Shown here piece by piece: positions 37,641 to 48,250 of a DNA stretch of 64,000 bases. The stretch covers positions 48,086,911-48,150,910 of the forward strand of contig CP136066.1 of NCBI GenBank assembly GCA_032622095.1, written 5' to 3'. Made by a program: the position numbers and the translations under genes. Each line of letters begins with the position of its first letter. Positions within the stretch are counted from its first letter, which is position 1. The stretch is from Siphonodentalium dalli. Taxonomy: Eukaryota; Mollusca; Scaphopoda; Gadilida; Siphonodentaliidae. The notes under the pieces were generated by a model. It had not been told where the DNA came from, ran no database searches, and saw nothing but the letters and a program-made list of their open reading frames with translations.

Positions 37641-38670
37641 TTGTCCCAATCGTTATCGGTCTACGGCATGTACAAGAAAATTACCTATTTTTGGCGCCAA
37701 ATCCAAACGGGCTAATTGGTGAGCAAGGTTAATGCAGGAGCAGGTACTGCGGTATCGCGTAGGTAGGTCCCCAAAGTGTGATAGCTCTGCTATAATAGCA
37801 AACTGTCAAACAGCGAGTGAGCTTCCGGTCGGTTCAGACTTTTTGCAAATTCCAACGAAAATCAAAGGGGGAAAAATTGTCTAAAAATCAAACATCGAGA
37901 CAAAAAAATTTTGAATAGTGGATATGATAGATAGTACCCAAACGCAACTTATCGATGTCTGCTTAATTTGCGCTAAGGTACCAGGTTTGCTAGTGGCGAG
38001 GCTTTATAATGTTAACAAGTATATTTAAGTGCTGTATCACTAAGCTATTTTTCTCGCCAAATCCGACCGGGTTAATGACGGAGCAATGTAATGCAGGAGC
38101 CGGTTCGTTGATATATTGTTGGTAACATCCTAAAGTTTGACCGCTCTACTTACAAAGCAAACCGACCAACGGAAAGCTCGTGTTCAGGTGGGTGCATATT
38201 GGCAATTTCCAACAAAAATCAAAAGTTCAAAAAGTCTTGAAAAACATAAAATATGGAGATAAAATTTTGCTGACGAGTGGATGTGATAGGGGATATCAAC
38301 GCCCAACACTGGTGCGATTGCTTAAGTTTCAGAACAAAGGATCCACTCGTGGCGACGATATATAGCGTAATGCGTAGTACATGCATAGGAACACAGCCTA
38401 CATCGATATATGGCAAAAGTCGAAATTGAAGCAGGCTAATGAAGGAGTGAGTCAAATGCGTGAGCATGTGCTTCAGTTTACCATATATACATCCTGGAAG
38501 TTTGACTGTTGTGTAAAAGCAATCCGTCTAACGGAGAACGCGCATCGGTTGGTCGAGGCTTTTGGCAACTTCAAGTAAATCTTGCAAAGAAATACATGAA
38601 GAAATCGAGATAAAGCAAATTGGATGTGGTCGGTACTATCCACGTGCAAATTCGATGATTTTTTGTTACT
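37640..38670 (+). repeat. Three decayed tandem units of about 365 bp
   Basis: Unit starts at about 37640, 38011 and 38374. Shared landmarks in order: CGCCAAATCC-A-CGGG(C/T)TAAT-G-GAGCAA, TAATGCAGGAGC, a T-CTAAAGT(T/G)TGA block, AGCAAAC-G-C-AAC, TTCCAAC-AAAATCAAA, GAGATAAA or GAGACAAAA, GTGGATGTGATAG and GTGGCGA. The third unit is shortest. Confidence 0.7.
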
Positions 38671-39149
38671 TTTCAAATGAATGCGCAATGAGTTAATCAG
38701 GATTAAGTGACCGATAGATATTACATGTATTCACTTATCATGTAGAAAAATACTCCCGGATGACTGTATACACATAGGAAAATTAATGTGAAGGGTTAAC
38801 AATATGATTATCTCTTTAAATAACAAGTTTTGAAATAGTTTTGTGCGTTCAAAATAATAAATATGAATTGAAGACCCATGTCCAGTAAGACTTCTATCAG
38901 CTAATGTTAAATTTTTTCGAATATTTTATTATGAGATGTTAATTGGGACAAGTTCTTGATTTATTTTTAGAACAGCCCTGGTCACTGGTAACAGTAACCA
39001 CTATTGTTCGTTAGCTAAACAACCACACATTATTAGACCAGAAGATATTCGAAATGAAATCAATAATAACAATAGAATCATTTCCGGACAGAATTCTTGA
39101 CTCATATTTAATATTTTATGCCCTGATAACTATATAACACATTAAGAAT
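38671..39149. other. Nothing recognised
   Basis: AT-rich sequence between the 365-bp array and the G/T-rich degenerate repeat. No frame or repeat supported. Confidence 0.4.
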
Positions 39150-39545
39150 AGGGCTATAGATATGTGTAGATCGGGGTTAGGCTTAATGTTAACGTTATGG
39201 TCAGGATATGGTTTATAAATTGGGTTAGAATTGTGGATATTGTTAATGATAAAATTGTGACGGTGTCAGTTATGCAAAGGATTTGGTTGTGGGTACGCTT
39301 GTATGTATGACTAAACTCATTGAAAGAGTTATGGTAATGGTCCAAGGTACGGCTATGGATATGGTTTGCATGAGGGCAATGTATTTGGTAAGGGTATTTT
39401 ATTGGGTTAGAGTTAAGTGCTGTGGATAGGGCTGTGGAAATGGTTATGATTATGGATTGGCTACCAATATTAGGGTTATGGAGTGGTTTATGTGTAAGGA
39501 TTGGATAGGGTTGGGTAGATGATTAAATTATGGATGGTGATCGGG
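39150..39545 (+). repeat. Degenerate GGTTA(T/G)GG-type low-complexity tract
   Basis: Irregular repetition of GGGTTAG, GGTTATGG, GGATATGG and related 6-8-mers over about 390 bp (for example GATCGGGGTTAGGCTTAATG and TTAGGGTTATGGAG). It resembles a long-decayed telomere-like or simple repeat. Confidence 0.6.
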
Positions 39546-39597
39546 GATGGGGAATTTATATGGAAGTATCAAAATTCTGCAGGCCAGAATTTTAACC

Positions 39598-39732
39598 CTC
39601 TAGTTACAATTACAATTACTTCAATATTTTTCAATTACAATTCCTATTACATCTAATTCACAATGTAATTAATTACAATTACAATTACTTTGAAATGTAA
39701 TTCAATTACAATTACAATTACATTTCAGTACA
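39598..39732. repeat. TTACAA-type tract
   Basis: Many runs of AATTACAATTACAATTAC. A comparable GTAATCGTAATCGATTACA tract occurs at 48105-48250. Such tracts are common beside transposon insertions in invertebrates. Confidence 0.7.
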
Positions 39733-40225
39733 TAATTGAAGTAGGAACACTTTTTATTTATATGAACTTTATTTGATAACAAAACATAAATTTAATACAA
39801 GCAAGATAAAATACACGAAGAAGCACAACAATGAAGCACACTTGGTACAGAGCAGCCAGTCCCGGTCCGGGAATAATGAAATTTAAAAATGATAAGTCGG
39901 TTGGGCCTATCGGATTTAAAACATTAAATCAATGCCCAATATTATAAAATATTATCTCTTGGTGCAATATTGGGTATCGGCATAATGACAAATCCAATAT
40001 TAGTTGTAAGGTAACCAATTTTGACATGTTCACGTTAGAAAATGAGGTCTTTCCCTTATTGTTTAATAGCAGCCACATAAAGAATGCTTGTTTCCGACAC
40101 TACCATATGGCATTTAACCACCCCCCCCCCCAAATTTGAAATCTAATTGAAAAACCCAATTTTGATTTTATAACGGGAGCGACACAAGAATCAAATATAT
40201 AGCATGACCATCCGCTAATTGGTTA
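39733..40225. other. Nothing recognised
   Basis: No supported frame; a C-run of 11 near 40120. Confidence 0.4.
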
Positions 40226-40252
40226 TATCAATCAATCAATCAATCAATCAAT
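40226..40252. repeat. (ATCA)n microsatellite, possible LINE tail on the minus strand
   Basis: ATCAATCAATCAATCAATCA followed by ATTTTATTATTGTAAACTC. Read on the minus strand this is an A/T-rich end running into (TGAT)n, the way many non-LTR elements terminate. No RT motif is attached. Confidence 0.55.
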
Positions 40253-42350
40253 TTTATTATTGTAAACTCATCGTCTTATTTGACATTTGTGAGTACTATT
40301 GTCCTCATTTACAATTACAGAATAACATAAATGCATATCAAATACATATCAAATATGGGGAATACACAGAAGAAAGTATTTATCAATATCAATATGAATA
40401 TCATCCAGATCCTGGGGGGTGTACCCGTACATGTGTATGTGGACTTTCATATAAATATGTGTGTGATAATGCACAGCGATGTCTCCGCGCTATGATTCAA
40501 TGCAAGCATGTTTCCAAACGACTGACTCCACCAATTGCTCATCGTTGGGAAACTAATGCACGGACTACAATTTTAACAATATACCTGCTTAAATATTGCA
40601 GCAATAACATGAAATCGGTCAATCAAAGCAACCGCCACCTTGCAGCAAACACACAGCGCTTCATCCAGACGCAGTCCAGTCATTATCATACCATCAACTG
40701 TCCATGACATCAATCAGTCCAAGCATGGGTATGTTCGCCGAAATATGAGGACCCCACGTCCGACACGTCGGATGCGAATTTTGTAAAGTCCCCATCGATA
40801 GTTCTCTACGAAGTCACGTTCCCATGAACCGTCCACGGGAACACATGTACCACATAACAGCAGCGGTAGGCACCACGGAAGGGCGCGGATCGTCACTATG
40901 GGGAGGTCAAAACGGTTCACAACACCAATCAATGTGAGACAGGTATTAACTACCTTCAATGTCGATCAACAGCCCATTCCTGTTCCTCATAATAAAGTAT
41001 CAACATCGATACACAAACAACAAAGCCAACCCGATCATCACACTTTCAGGACCCGGCAATCGGAACGGTGATGAACACCGTACTAATATAGAATGAACTG
41101 TGGAATCAACAAACAATGACCCTCTCGCAACGAAAAAAACTGTATGAGAAACATTTCAGATAACACGCCTGGTTGATCTAGACAAAAAAGTTAATTTGAA
41201 GATAAATTCTTATTTCAGATTAGTTATTAGATGCGCATACCAAGGTGCACACGTACAATGCGGATGCACATGCCAGCTAATAGACATGGACGTCTACATT
41301 GCAAGCACGTTTGCACAAACAATACCAACGCATGTGCTCTTGGAACAATCATAGCTGCCACAAATTGTCCATGTTCAAATTGCCATTGATCAAAACAGGG
41401 ACGCCCGTAGCACAGTATATCGAGTGAGTGAACACTTCTGGATCATTTGGCCACCTGTCCTTATTAGCAACGTGCATGTATTGCGCTATGGTAATCTTAT
41501 AGCTGTTCGGAGCTCATGTTGCTGGAAGATACTAATATGGTGTTCATCGGTGAACACATTGATGGTATCCAAATATTAGCGTAGCAGCTGAAATGAGTAT
41601 GTCAAAAGACCAACTTTAATGAATGGGGTGATAAACTGAGTTCATATTTTACCTGACACTTTATATTGCAAATTTCCAACATGCAGGTATGACAGTTCCG
41701 TACATCTGGTAAATTTCACAACTTTGGTGAGTAAACGTGAACTAATTTCGTACCAATTGCTGACGCAATATATTATTATGGTCTGCACGATATGTGAATT
41801 CCATCTGTCGAGTAGTATTGTATTTACAGTGATTTTGGTACGCATTTAAATGCATCATACTGGAAACCAACATGACCAAAGTAGTGTACTTGGAACAAAT
41901 GGGGCTTCCAAAAGTGTCGAAAATCAATTTGTTATTATGGTGAATAGAGTTTATAGTTTATAATTCTTAGTTGTCCTATGTTCCAAAATGACAAATTTTT
42001 CGGAACATGGGACAACCTTGCCCTAAAATAGAGCTAAGGTCTGAACTGTCATTTGCGTGTTCAACAACAAATATTTAGTTCTATTTTGCTCTAAGTGCTA
42101 AATTTCGCACCCAAGGTCTACATTTCTCAAAATTTAAGAGATATTATGCGGATTCGTCTTGATATTTATTAATAGCTAAGTCATTACGGAAGCCAACGAT
42201 GTGAAGTTTTCCACTGTAAACCATATAGTTCAGTCGTGACTTTGAAAATCGATTTACTTAAAATCATAAAAAGTGCACTTAGGACAGATTGGAACTCAGG
42301 TCGCGAGTTGTCACCCTTGTTTTCGTGAGATCCGGGGATTTGTCGACGCT
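40253..42350. other. No supported gene; weak Cys-rich frames
   Basis: A plus-strand frame at about 40219-40707 contains GGCTRTCVCG and a later CKHV. A similar nucleotide pattern (GTACACGTACAATG..., TGCAAGCACGTTTGC) recurs near 41250-41330, suggesting an old duplication. The minus-strand frame 40714-40959 contains CGTCVPVDGSWERDF. I recognise no family in either, and neither shows exon boundaries. The first frame also starts inside the microsatellite, so I do not call a gene. Confidence 0.35.
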
Positions 42351-42353
42351 TTC

Positions 42354-42389
42354 GACCTGGAATGTCACCCTCGGGTGACATTCCAGGTC
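42354..42389. repeat. Perfect 17-bp-arm palindrome
   Basis: GACCTGGAATGTCACCC and its exact complement are separated by TC only. The arms would form a strong hairpin. A weaker one (GTTGTCC-ATGTTCC / GGAACAT-GGACAAC) lies at about 41970-42016. Confidence 0.9.
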
Positions 42390-42690
42390 TCTATTATAAC
42401 ATGTGCACCTTGTTAATAAAAGACTGAACATTGACCGTGTGTCTTTTCCTTGTGTCTGCTTGTGTCGGAAAATTTGAAATTGTCTTCGGTGTTTTTGTTT
42501 CAGAACTTCTGCAGTGCTTGGTAAACATGTATTTACAATTCATTCCGGTCCAACTAGTTACTAGTTAACACAATTGATGGATATACTCTCGTCAAATATC
42601 GAACATTTGCGTTCACATGCACCAATACCAACTGAATATGTGACCCGCCATATCAAATCCAGTCGGAAGTCGGGATTTTTTTTACCCTGT

Positions 42691-42759
42691 GCCAATGCAT
42701 TCTCTTATATATGCGAGTCGACCATAGGTCGCCTCGCATATATAAGAGAATGCATTGGC
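42691..42759. repeat. Long palindrome, copy 3
   Basis: Same sequence as the palindromes at 2766 and 2938, with arms GCCAATGCATTCTCTTATAT plus ATGCGAG. Confidence 0.9.
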
Positions 42760-42986
42760 CTAACAATGTTTTATCATTTGTTTTAAATAAATGTTTCTGA
42801 CAATTTTTAGGACATAAAATAAAAAACATCCATTACCCTGCAGGGAGCCCCACACATACAATGTATATAGAAGCATATAGAAGAGTGTCGTCTGCTCATA
42901 TTTGTCTGGGGCTCTGTATGGGTGAAATTATAAAATTGTTAAAGAATACAAGAAAAAATTATTAAAATTGTAAAAAAATGTTAGGC

Positions 42987-43051
42987 CAATGCATTCTCTT
43001 ATATATGCGAGGCGACCTATGGTCGACTCGCATATATAAGAGAATGCATTG
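42987..43051. repeat. Long palindrome, copy 4
   Basis: Inverted partner of copy 3. The A-rich DNA before it (ATTGTTAAAGAATACAAG) matches the filler between copies 1 and 2 (ATTGTTAAAGAATGTAAG). Confidence 0.9.
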
Positions 43052-43144
43052 ACACAGGGTAAAAAAAATCCCGACTTACGACTGGATTTGATATGGCGGG
43101 TCACATATGGTGTGCGATGATTATAACTTTCTGGTAGTACCTTA

Positions 43145-43625
43145 CTCGTATTTAAATTCGCTCAGTTTTGAATTCGCGCACTTAAAATTCGCACACCTAG
43201 CTGCGCGAATTCAAAACTGACAATATATGTTCGTGATATTTTCATATATATATCTTGAAGCTGATGAAAGTTTCAGTTCTTTACATCGTGTTGAAAATAA
43301 ACTAGTAACCGCATACATCATAGTTTTGTGGAATACTAGTAGTTCTTATACAAGCATTTCAACAATGTATATGTTACAATGATTTGTCGCTTGGTATTGT
43401 GAGCAATGGTTTTGATAGCGGTTGGCCAAATATATGTATACATGTATAGGCGTTATTGTCTATTCAGCCGTTCATAATATATGTAAATTCAGCAAATTAG
43501 CCTCTTGTATTTCATATGGACTGCGGTTTAGATTAAACTTGGGAATCGTACTATTTTTCGCACAGTTTTAAATTCGCGCACCATTGGGTGCGCGAAAAAT
43601 AGTACTGCTCGAATTTAAATACGAG
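43145..43625. mobile_element. MITE with 19-bp perfect inverted ends and subterminal hairpins
   Basis: TTACTCGTATTTAAATTCG at 43142-43160 and its exact complement at 43610-43628; TA is the likely duplicated target. Just inside, CAGTTTTGAATTCGCGCA (43163) pairs with its complement ending at 43219. At the other end, GTACTATTTTTCGC pairs with GCGAAAAATAGTAC near 43548-43606. No coding capacity. Confidence 0.85.
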
Positions 43626-43959
43626 TAATGTATGTAAAAGAACATGTACAATATTACTAAGTTCAACAGAAGTGCAACAGATCAACATGAACTAATAAGC
43701 CATGTTTTGTATGTCTACACAGAGATGTCACCCATGCACTCAAATTTAATACGTAGCTTCGTTATCGGTCTTTCAAAAAATTACCCGTAGTTCAACCTCT
43801 TTTTGGCAAAACACGACCAACGTGGAACCAAATGCGTGTGTGATATTTTTGATTCGCCCCTCGGTGTATTCTGGTGTAGAAATTATGGTATCGCATGGGT
43901 GCATGGTCGTTTTATTTATAGAAACGGGATTTTTTGGTACACAGTAAACGTTGTAGTGC

Positions 43960-44325
43960 GACGCCGATGTCGACAATTTGCAGTAGGTCCCGTATTTGCG
44001 GAGGTCCATTTGCGGAAATGTCGAATTCGCTGCAATCCATTCAAATTGTAGAAATATGTTGATTTTAATGAGGGAACGGGTGTGTATATCTCAATTGATA
44101 CGTATTTTAAAGAGGTTAGTCGGATACAGCCGAGTCAACCACCGGTTCGTTAATTATGTGCTGATCGGTGTGACAATTTGCAATAGGTCTCTCTTTGCGG
44201 AGATTAATTCGACCAGGTCCACGAATTCGCGGAGATCCCTTAATGGTCGAAATAGGTTTATTATAATGAGTGAACGGGTGCGTAGATGTCAATTGATACG
44301 TATTTTAAACAAATAACGACACGAG
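43960..44325 (+). repeat. Diverged tandem duplication, about 200-bp unit
   Basis: GACAATTTGCA(G/A)TAGGTC, TTTGCGGAGAT/TTGCGGAGGT, TTATAATGAG/TTTTAATGAG, GAACGGGTG and CAATTGATACGTATTTTAAA occur in the same order at about 43970-44110 and 44170-44310. Confidence 0.75.
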
Positions 44326-44339
44326 CATAATAATAGTGG

Positions 44340-45025
44340 TTTGTTCTATCAATTATATCATCATCATCATCATCATCATAATACGGAACAAGTATTGCGA
44401 CGTTTCGTCCCAATAACATTATTTGCAATGTTCGATATTTTCTTGTGAGTCACTTGAACATATTACTTGCCGTTGAACTCGTATATAATAGAATAATATA
44501 ATAGAATAATGAGTCTATGTATATTTTGAATTTATCGAGTGTTGGAGCCTCAACTGCGAAGTCTGGCAAAGAGTTCCATCTATTTACCACCCTCTGCACG
44601 CGTGAAGAAATAATTTCCTACGCCATTGTTAACAGTGCGCACCTGTAGCTTTTATTATGTTCGCTTGTTCTTATTGATGAATTTCTTTCTAATACGTCAC
44701 AGACATTGATATTGTAATGACCATTAAACAGTTTATATACCTCGATTACATCTCCTCTAAACATTCGATGTTTTAAAGACATCAGATTTAGTCTTATCAT
44801 TCGGTCTCGGTAGCATAGAGTTTGGATTTGACAAACTAGTTTCGTTGCTTTTTGTATTTTCTCTGACACAATGCTTTGACATTTGTGATGTGGGGTCCAT
44901 GCAGAGTTACAGTATTCGATGATAGGTCTGACCATGCTTATGTAGAGCGATCGGAAAGTGTCGATGTCCAAGTTCGTAAAAGTTCTATCGACTATGCCGA
45001 TGATTTGAGAAGCTTTATTGTTTTA
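44340..45025 (-). pseudogene. LINE reverse transcriptase, C-terminal part (CR1/L2-like), broken
   Basis: The minus-strand frame reads KASQIIGIVDRTF, then LYISMVRPIIEYCNSAW, then a charged helix with EKIQKATKLV, then LKHRMFRGDVIEVYKLFNG. These are standard landmarks of the thumb and C-terminal region of non-LTR retrotransposon polymerases. A TAG at 44618-44620 interrupts the frame, and the next codons still read RVQRVVNRWNSLPDFAVEAP, the usual LINE C-terminus. Another stop lies just upstream of KASQ. The 3' end runs into a (GAT)n tract at about 44355-44381, typical of L2/CR1 tails. The catalytic YADD box is absent, so the element is 5'-truncated and dead. Upstream it abuts repeat R1 (44985-45462). 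Confidence 0.85.
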
Positions 45026-45462
45026 GGATATTGTAGGAGGCTAATCTGGCCATGTCAAATTGAGCTATAGCGATGTGATATCTCACAGGGAAACACATTT
45101 CGGGTTTTCGGGGGTGCGTATTCGCTGGATTGATAATTTCAATATGTAACCATTATGACAGCGTTAATTGCTTTCGATGTTTTGATATGAACAATGGCTG
45201 GGCCACTTTTGAAGATGTTATGGCGGGAACAGAATGCCTCCGGTTTTTGATCCGCATTTAGAGCTGTGGTGAATGAGAAACATGCAGTAATACGCCGTAT
45301 TTTTTTGTAATAATTTGAAGGATTAGTTGTTTTAACGGAATTCTGAGGCGGTGCATTCATGCAACCAATATATTTTATATATTTTTTTATAATTTATATT
45401 TATGCCTAATAATATGATCTTGAGGGCGTTACCATTTCTGACTATGGTTTTCTTGTATGATA
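44985..45462 (-). repeat. Dispersed repeat R1, inverted copy
   Basis: Minus-strand match to 3325-3835 over nearly its whole length, including GAATTCCGTTAAAACAACTA and GCAATTAACGCTGTCATAAT. Like copy 1 it runs straight into the LINE RT codons at its 3' end. Its other end stops a few bases from the PAN-exon splice donor at 45475. Confidence 0.75.
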
Positions 45463-45475
45463 TGATAACGCTCAC

Positions 45476-45681
45476 CTTTCTCGAACACAGCTGCGCCAGT
45501 ATCCCGTGTATAGAGCTCACGTTCGCTAACGTGGCAACGTGGCGAGTTGTACGAGAACCTCCGACATCCGGGTATGTTGAGGCAGTACACAGCACAGTCA
45601 TCTCTCGATGATGCTGTAACAACCGCAAGGTTTGGGCACTGCAAATCCGGACCAACACTCGATGTGACCATTTCATGTATT
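45476..45681 (-). CDS. PAN/apple-like domain (exon)
   Basis: The minus-strand frame carries QCPNLAVVTASSRDDCAVYC, then a CRRFSYN-type strand, then RCHVSERELY and a tail ending VFEK. Spacing C-x14-C-x3-C-x6-C-(about 9)-C with an S-x-x-x-C-A-x-x-C helix fits PAN/apple-type modules, which bind protein or carbohydrate in secreted and surface proteins. The donor is AAAG|GTGAGC at 45475-45470 (phase 1). Two acceptors are plausible. The outer TTTTTTAG gives the 206-bp exon listed here (phase 2). The inner GATTTGCAG lies directly before the first Cys codon (phase 0). The inner one would match the phase-0 donor of the CTLD exon at 48583. The phase-1 donor matches the WSC exon at 5449. Open frame continues on both sides, as expected for an exon in AT-rich DNA. 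Confidence 0.65.
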
Positions 45682-45699
45682 CTAAAAAATTCCGCATTC

Positions 45700-46365
45700 G
45701 CTCGTAATGCGAACATGATCATGACACACAGTGATCCAATGGTGATTGAAGGCTTCAAGAAACGATTGGCAAGCACCATCATACCATCCACTGGTTCTAG
45801 ACAATATGATAAAGTGAAACCTTGGTAAAAAAAAATAAATACAAATCGTTCCCCAGTGTTGCTATCTATAACAAACCGATGCAATGTTAATACCCAAGCA
45901 ACAAGGGGAAGCCACATTCACTAGTATACCAACGAATAACTACCGATGTGCGCGCAAACACGTCTCCGAATCGATTGTGATCATGCGTGGAATATTCTAT
46001 GGCATTCCGTATAATGGCATATAGTTGATGACACAAGGAATAAGTTCTTTTCCATTTGCACCCTTTCTCTTGCTGCACAATCGGTTGTTTGCTGTGTTGT
46101 AGATCCAGCTTCCGGTTTGGGCGGATGTTTTAAAAAGTATACAAGACACTTGTTGTGGCCAGTTGTATCGAATTTACACTTAAACTGTCGTCACAAACTA
46201 TTTCTGGGTATCGAACGAGTGGTACGTGTTTCAGTCCACATAAAGGCATTGGAAGCTGTCGGTACTTCCAGTTAACGATTACGTTTTTCTGGCCACCGAG
46301 CTTGTTGATTCATTTAAAATACCTTCCCAAAATGTTCATGTTTGTATAATCAATTTAATAATATT
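45700..46365. other. No supported gene
   Basis: Intron-like DNA between the PAN exon and a minus-strand SINE-like element. Short frames on both strands have no recognisable motif. Confidence 0.4.
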
Positions 46366-46369
46366 TCCA

Positions 46370-46665
46370 GGGGATCCCATGAATGAACTATAGCTACGTC
46401 CTTGGTGACAGGCTTATATAAAGTCATCTCCATAATATGGCCAATACTATATGGTACGGTTTAAAGACATCTGAGTCCATGTATGTCAGGGATGGGATCG
46501 AGAGAGGGTGCATAAATAACAAAAACTGTTTTATATTCGATTTCCACCAAACTGATAGCCATCTCCGTGATACAGGGAATCTAATGGCGTGTTTAAAGAT
46601 ATTTAAATGGCATCGTCCATGTTACGTTTTACCCGGGCTTTACGCCGATCAACCCTGCTAGTACT
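46370..46665 (-). repeat. SINE-like element, minus strand, with 285-bp-satellite sequence
   Basis: Read on the minus strand it starts ACTAGCAGGGTTGATCGGCG (end 46665) and contains TTTAAACACGCCATTAGATT, CATGGAG-type DNA and AGTTTGGTGGAAATCG. These are the landmarks of the repeats at 56600-58440. The head is that of the element chain at 50371-55556. Confidence 0.65.
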
Positions 46666-46682
46666 ATACGATTAGATACAAT

Positions 46683-47870
46683 ACGTTCAATTCGCAAACA
46701 CATCCAAATACGAACAGCATGGGTGTAATTAAATTCACAATTAAAACAGTTTTACACCAGTCTATTTTCTGTTGCTAAAGATTCGCCCATCTACGTTTTC
46801 GCTACCATATAATAATTCGATGGGACTCATGAATCCATTAACGGAGGGGTCAAATGTACAATTTTGAATGGGGACTTCCCTGTTAATGTGCGGAGCAAAA
46901 GTTATGTGTGAAGCAGTTGTCTGGAAACCAAAGCAGGCATATCATTGATCAGTCATAATATTTAACTCTCAGATGCGCTAGGTTATTATAAAAGTTTGCA
47001 AATACGTTCAATTCGCAAACACACCAGTTTATTTTCTGTTAATAAAGATTCGACCATCTACGTTTTCGCCACCATGTGCGATGAATTTCATTTTGTAATG
47101 GTCTGTCCAGAATTAAATGAGCTTAGAGCTAAATACTTCGACAAATGGCAATTGACTAGCCCATCGAGAGACACTTTCTACAATTTATTGAACTCTGACG
47201 ACACGATAAAGCTCCGCAAACTGTCGACTTTCATCAAAATTGGATTGAACAAAATTCGATAACGGTTCCAACTGTTTGTTTTGTTTGTTTGTTTGTTTTT
47301 TTTCTTTTTTTTTCTCCCACATAACTCACGCAGATATTAATATATACAACAAAATTTAATAGAACGAAACCTAATTGCATTTTTATAAATGTTGAATAAT
47401 TTGCTTTCAAATTTCTATTAAAATGCATTTAATAGTCTCATATTCTTATAAGCGAAAGTTCTGCTATACATTTAACAGTCCCTTTTTATGTTGTAATTAT
47501 TTAAGGAAGTACAGATAGTTTCATGCATATATATAATTGTATGTGTGTATGTATGCATAATTGTTGTTATATATTGGGTGTGATGATTGTTTTTCAGTAT
47601 TTACTGTTTGCATGTGTATTTTCAAATATTTGGACCGGAGTGTTCTCATTTGTACATAGTGTATTATATGTTTTCTCATGTACCAAATTACCAATTGGCT
47701 GGGAATAAAGCATTACTTACTTACTTATGGGACTCAAGTGTACAATTTTTAATGGGGACTTCCCTGCTGATGCGCGGAGCTAAAGTTATGTGTGAAGCAG
47801 TTGTCTGGAAACCAAAGCATTGATCAGTCATGATATTTAACTCTCAGATGCGCTAGGTTAATTATAAAAT
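46683..47870 (+). repeat. Segmental tandem duplication split by a LINE
   Basis: Unit 1 (about 46683-46993) and unit 2 (about 47003-47075 plus 47726-47870) share CGTTCAATTCGCAAACACA, AAAGATTCG-CCATCTACG, GGGGACTTCCCTG, GTTATGTGTGAAGCAGTTGT and TTTAACTCTCAGATGCGCTA. Unit 2 is interrupted by the LINE fragment at 47076-47725. Unit 1 preserves the uninterrupted arrangement. Confidence 0.85.
47076..47725 (+). mobile_element. 5'-truncated LINE, C-terminal end and 3' UTR
   Basis: The plus-strand frame from 47077 to a TAA at 47260-47262 reads CDEFHFVMVCPELNELRAKY and later an LRKLSTFIKIGL helix. This matches the Cys/His C-terminal tail (E-D-E-x-H-F-x-x-x-C-P) of RTE- and Jockey-like non-LTR elements. 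A 3' UTR of about 460 bp ends in CATTACTTACTTACTTA, a repeat tail typical of such elements, directly followed by duplicated flank. The RT domain is absent. Codons upstream of 47076 in the same open frame are flanking host DNA. Confidence 0.8.
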
Positions 47871-48104
47871 TTTGGAATAAATATGTTTATGAAAATTCTT
47901 TCTGGAATTACATCACATGACATACCTTTGGGAAATCAATATAAAAAGTATATGTGTTTATTGCTTGCTTCTTTCTATTGTTTCAGTCATATCTTGTTTC
48001 CATGATATGTAGTCATGTTTTTATTCAATCAAATTTGATATTTTAATTTGATTTATTCATTATTTATTCCTATGCGATCAAAATGGTTGGAAACTAACAA
48101 TTGT

Positions 48105-48250
48105 AATCAGATGTAATCGAAAAGTAATCAATTCCATTTACTAAAGTAAGTGTAATCGTAATCGATTACATTGGAAAAAAATGTAATCAGTAATTGTAAT
48201 CGTAATCATGTAAATCAAAAGTAATTGTAATCGTAATCGATTACATTGGC
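48105..48250. repeat. GTAATCGTAATCGATTACA tract
   Basis: Dense repetition of TGTAATCGTAATCGATTACA-like words, ending at TTAATCGCCCCAACCCTGCT. A related TTACAA tract lies at 39598-39732. Confidence 0.7.

Larger units (their letters stand above)
42639..43105. mobile_element. 467-bp TA-target MITE with long inverted ends
   Basis: Inverted termini start TGTGACCCGCCATATCAAAT and end in the exact complement (ATTTGATATGGCGGGTCACA), flanked by TA on both sides (42637-42638 and 43106-43107). The inverted region extends through GTCGGGATTTTTTTTACCCT into the long palindromes at 42691-42759 and 42987-43051. No transposase, so non-autonomous. A TA duplication is typical of Tc1/mariner-type and some other DNA transposons. 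Confidence 0.85.

Noticed and set aside
40219-40707. 162-codon plus-strand frame
   Set aside because: It starts inside an (ATCA)n microsatellite, has no recognised motif beyond scattered cysteines and lacks exon features.
45332-45697. 121-codon minus-strand frame overlapping the PAN exon
   Set aside because: Another frame of the same DNA; the overlapping frame carries the cysteine pattern and is bounded by splice sites.
46996-47075. N-terminal 27 codons of the frame ending in the LINE C-terminus
   Set aside because: These codons are duplicated flanking DNA (also at 46683-46806); the LINE begins at about 47076.
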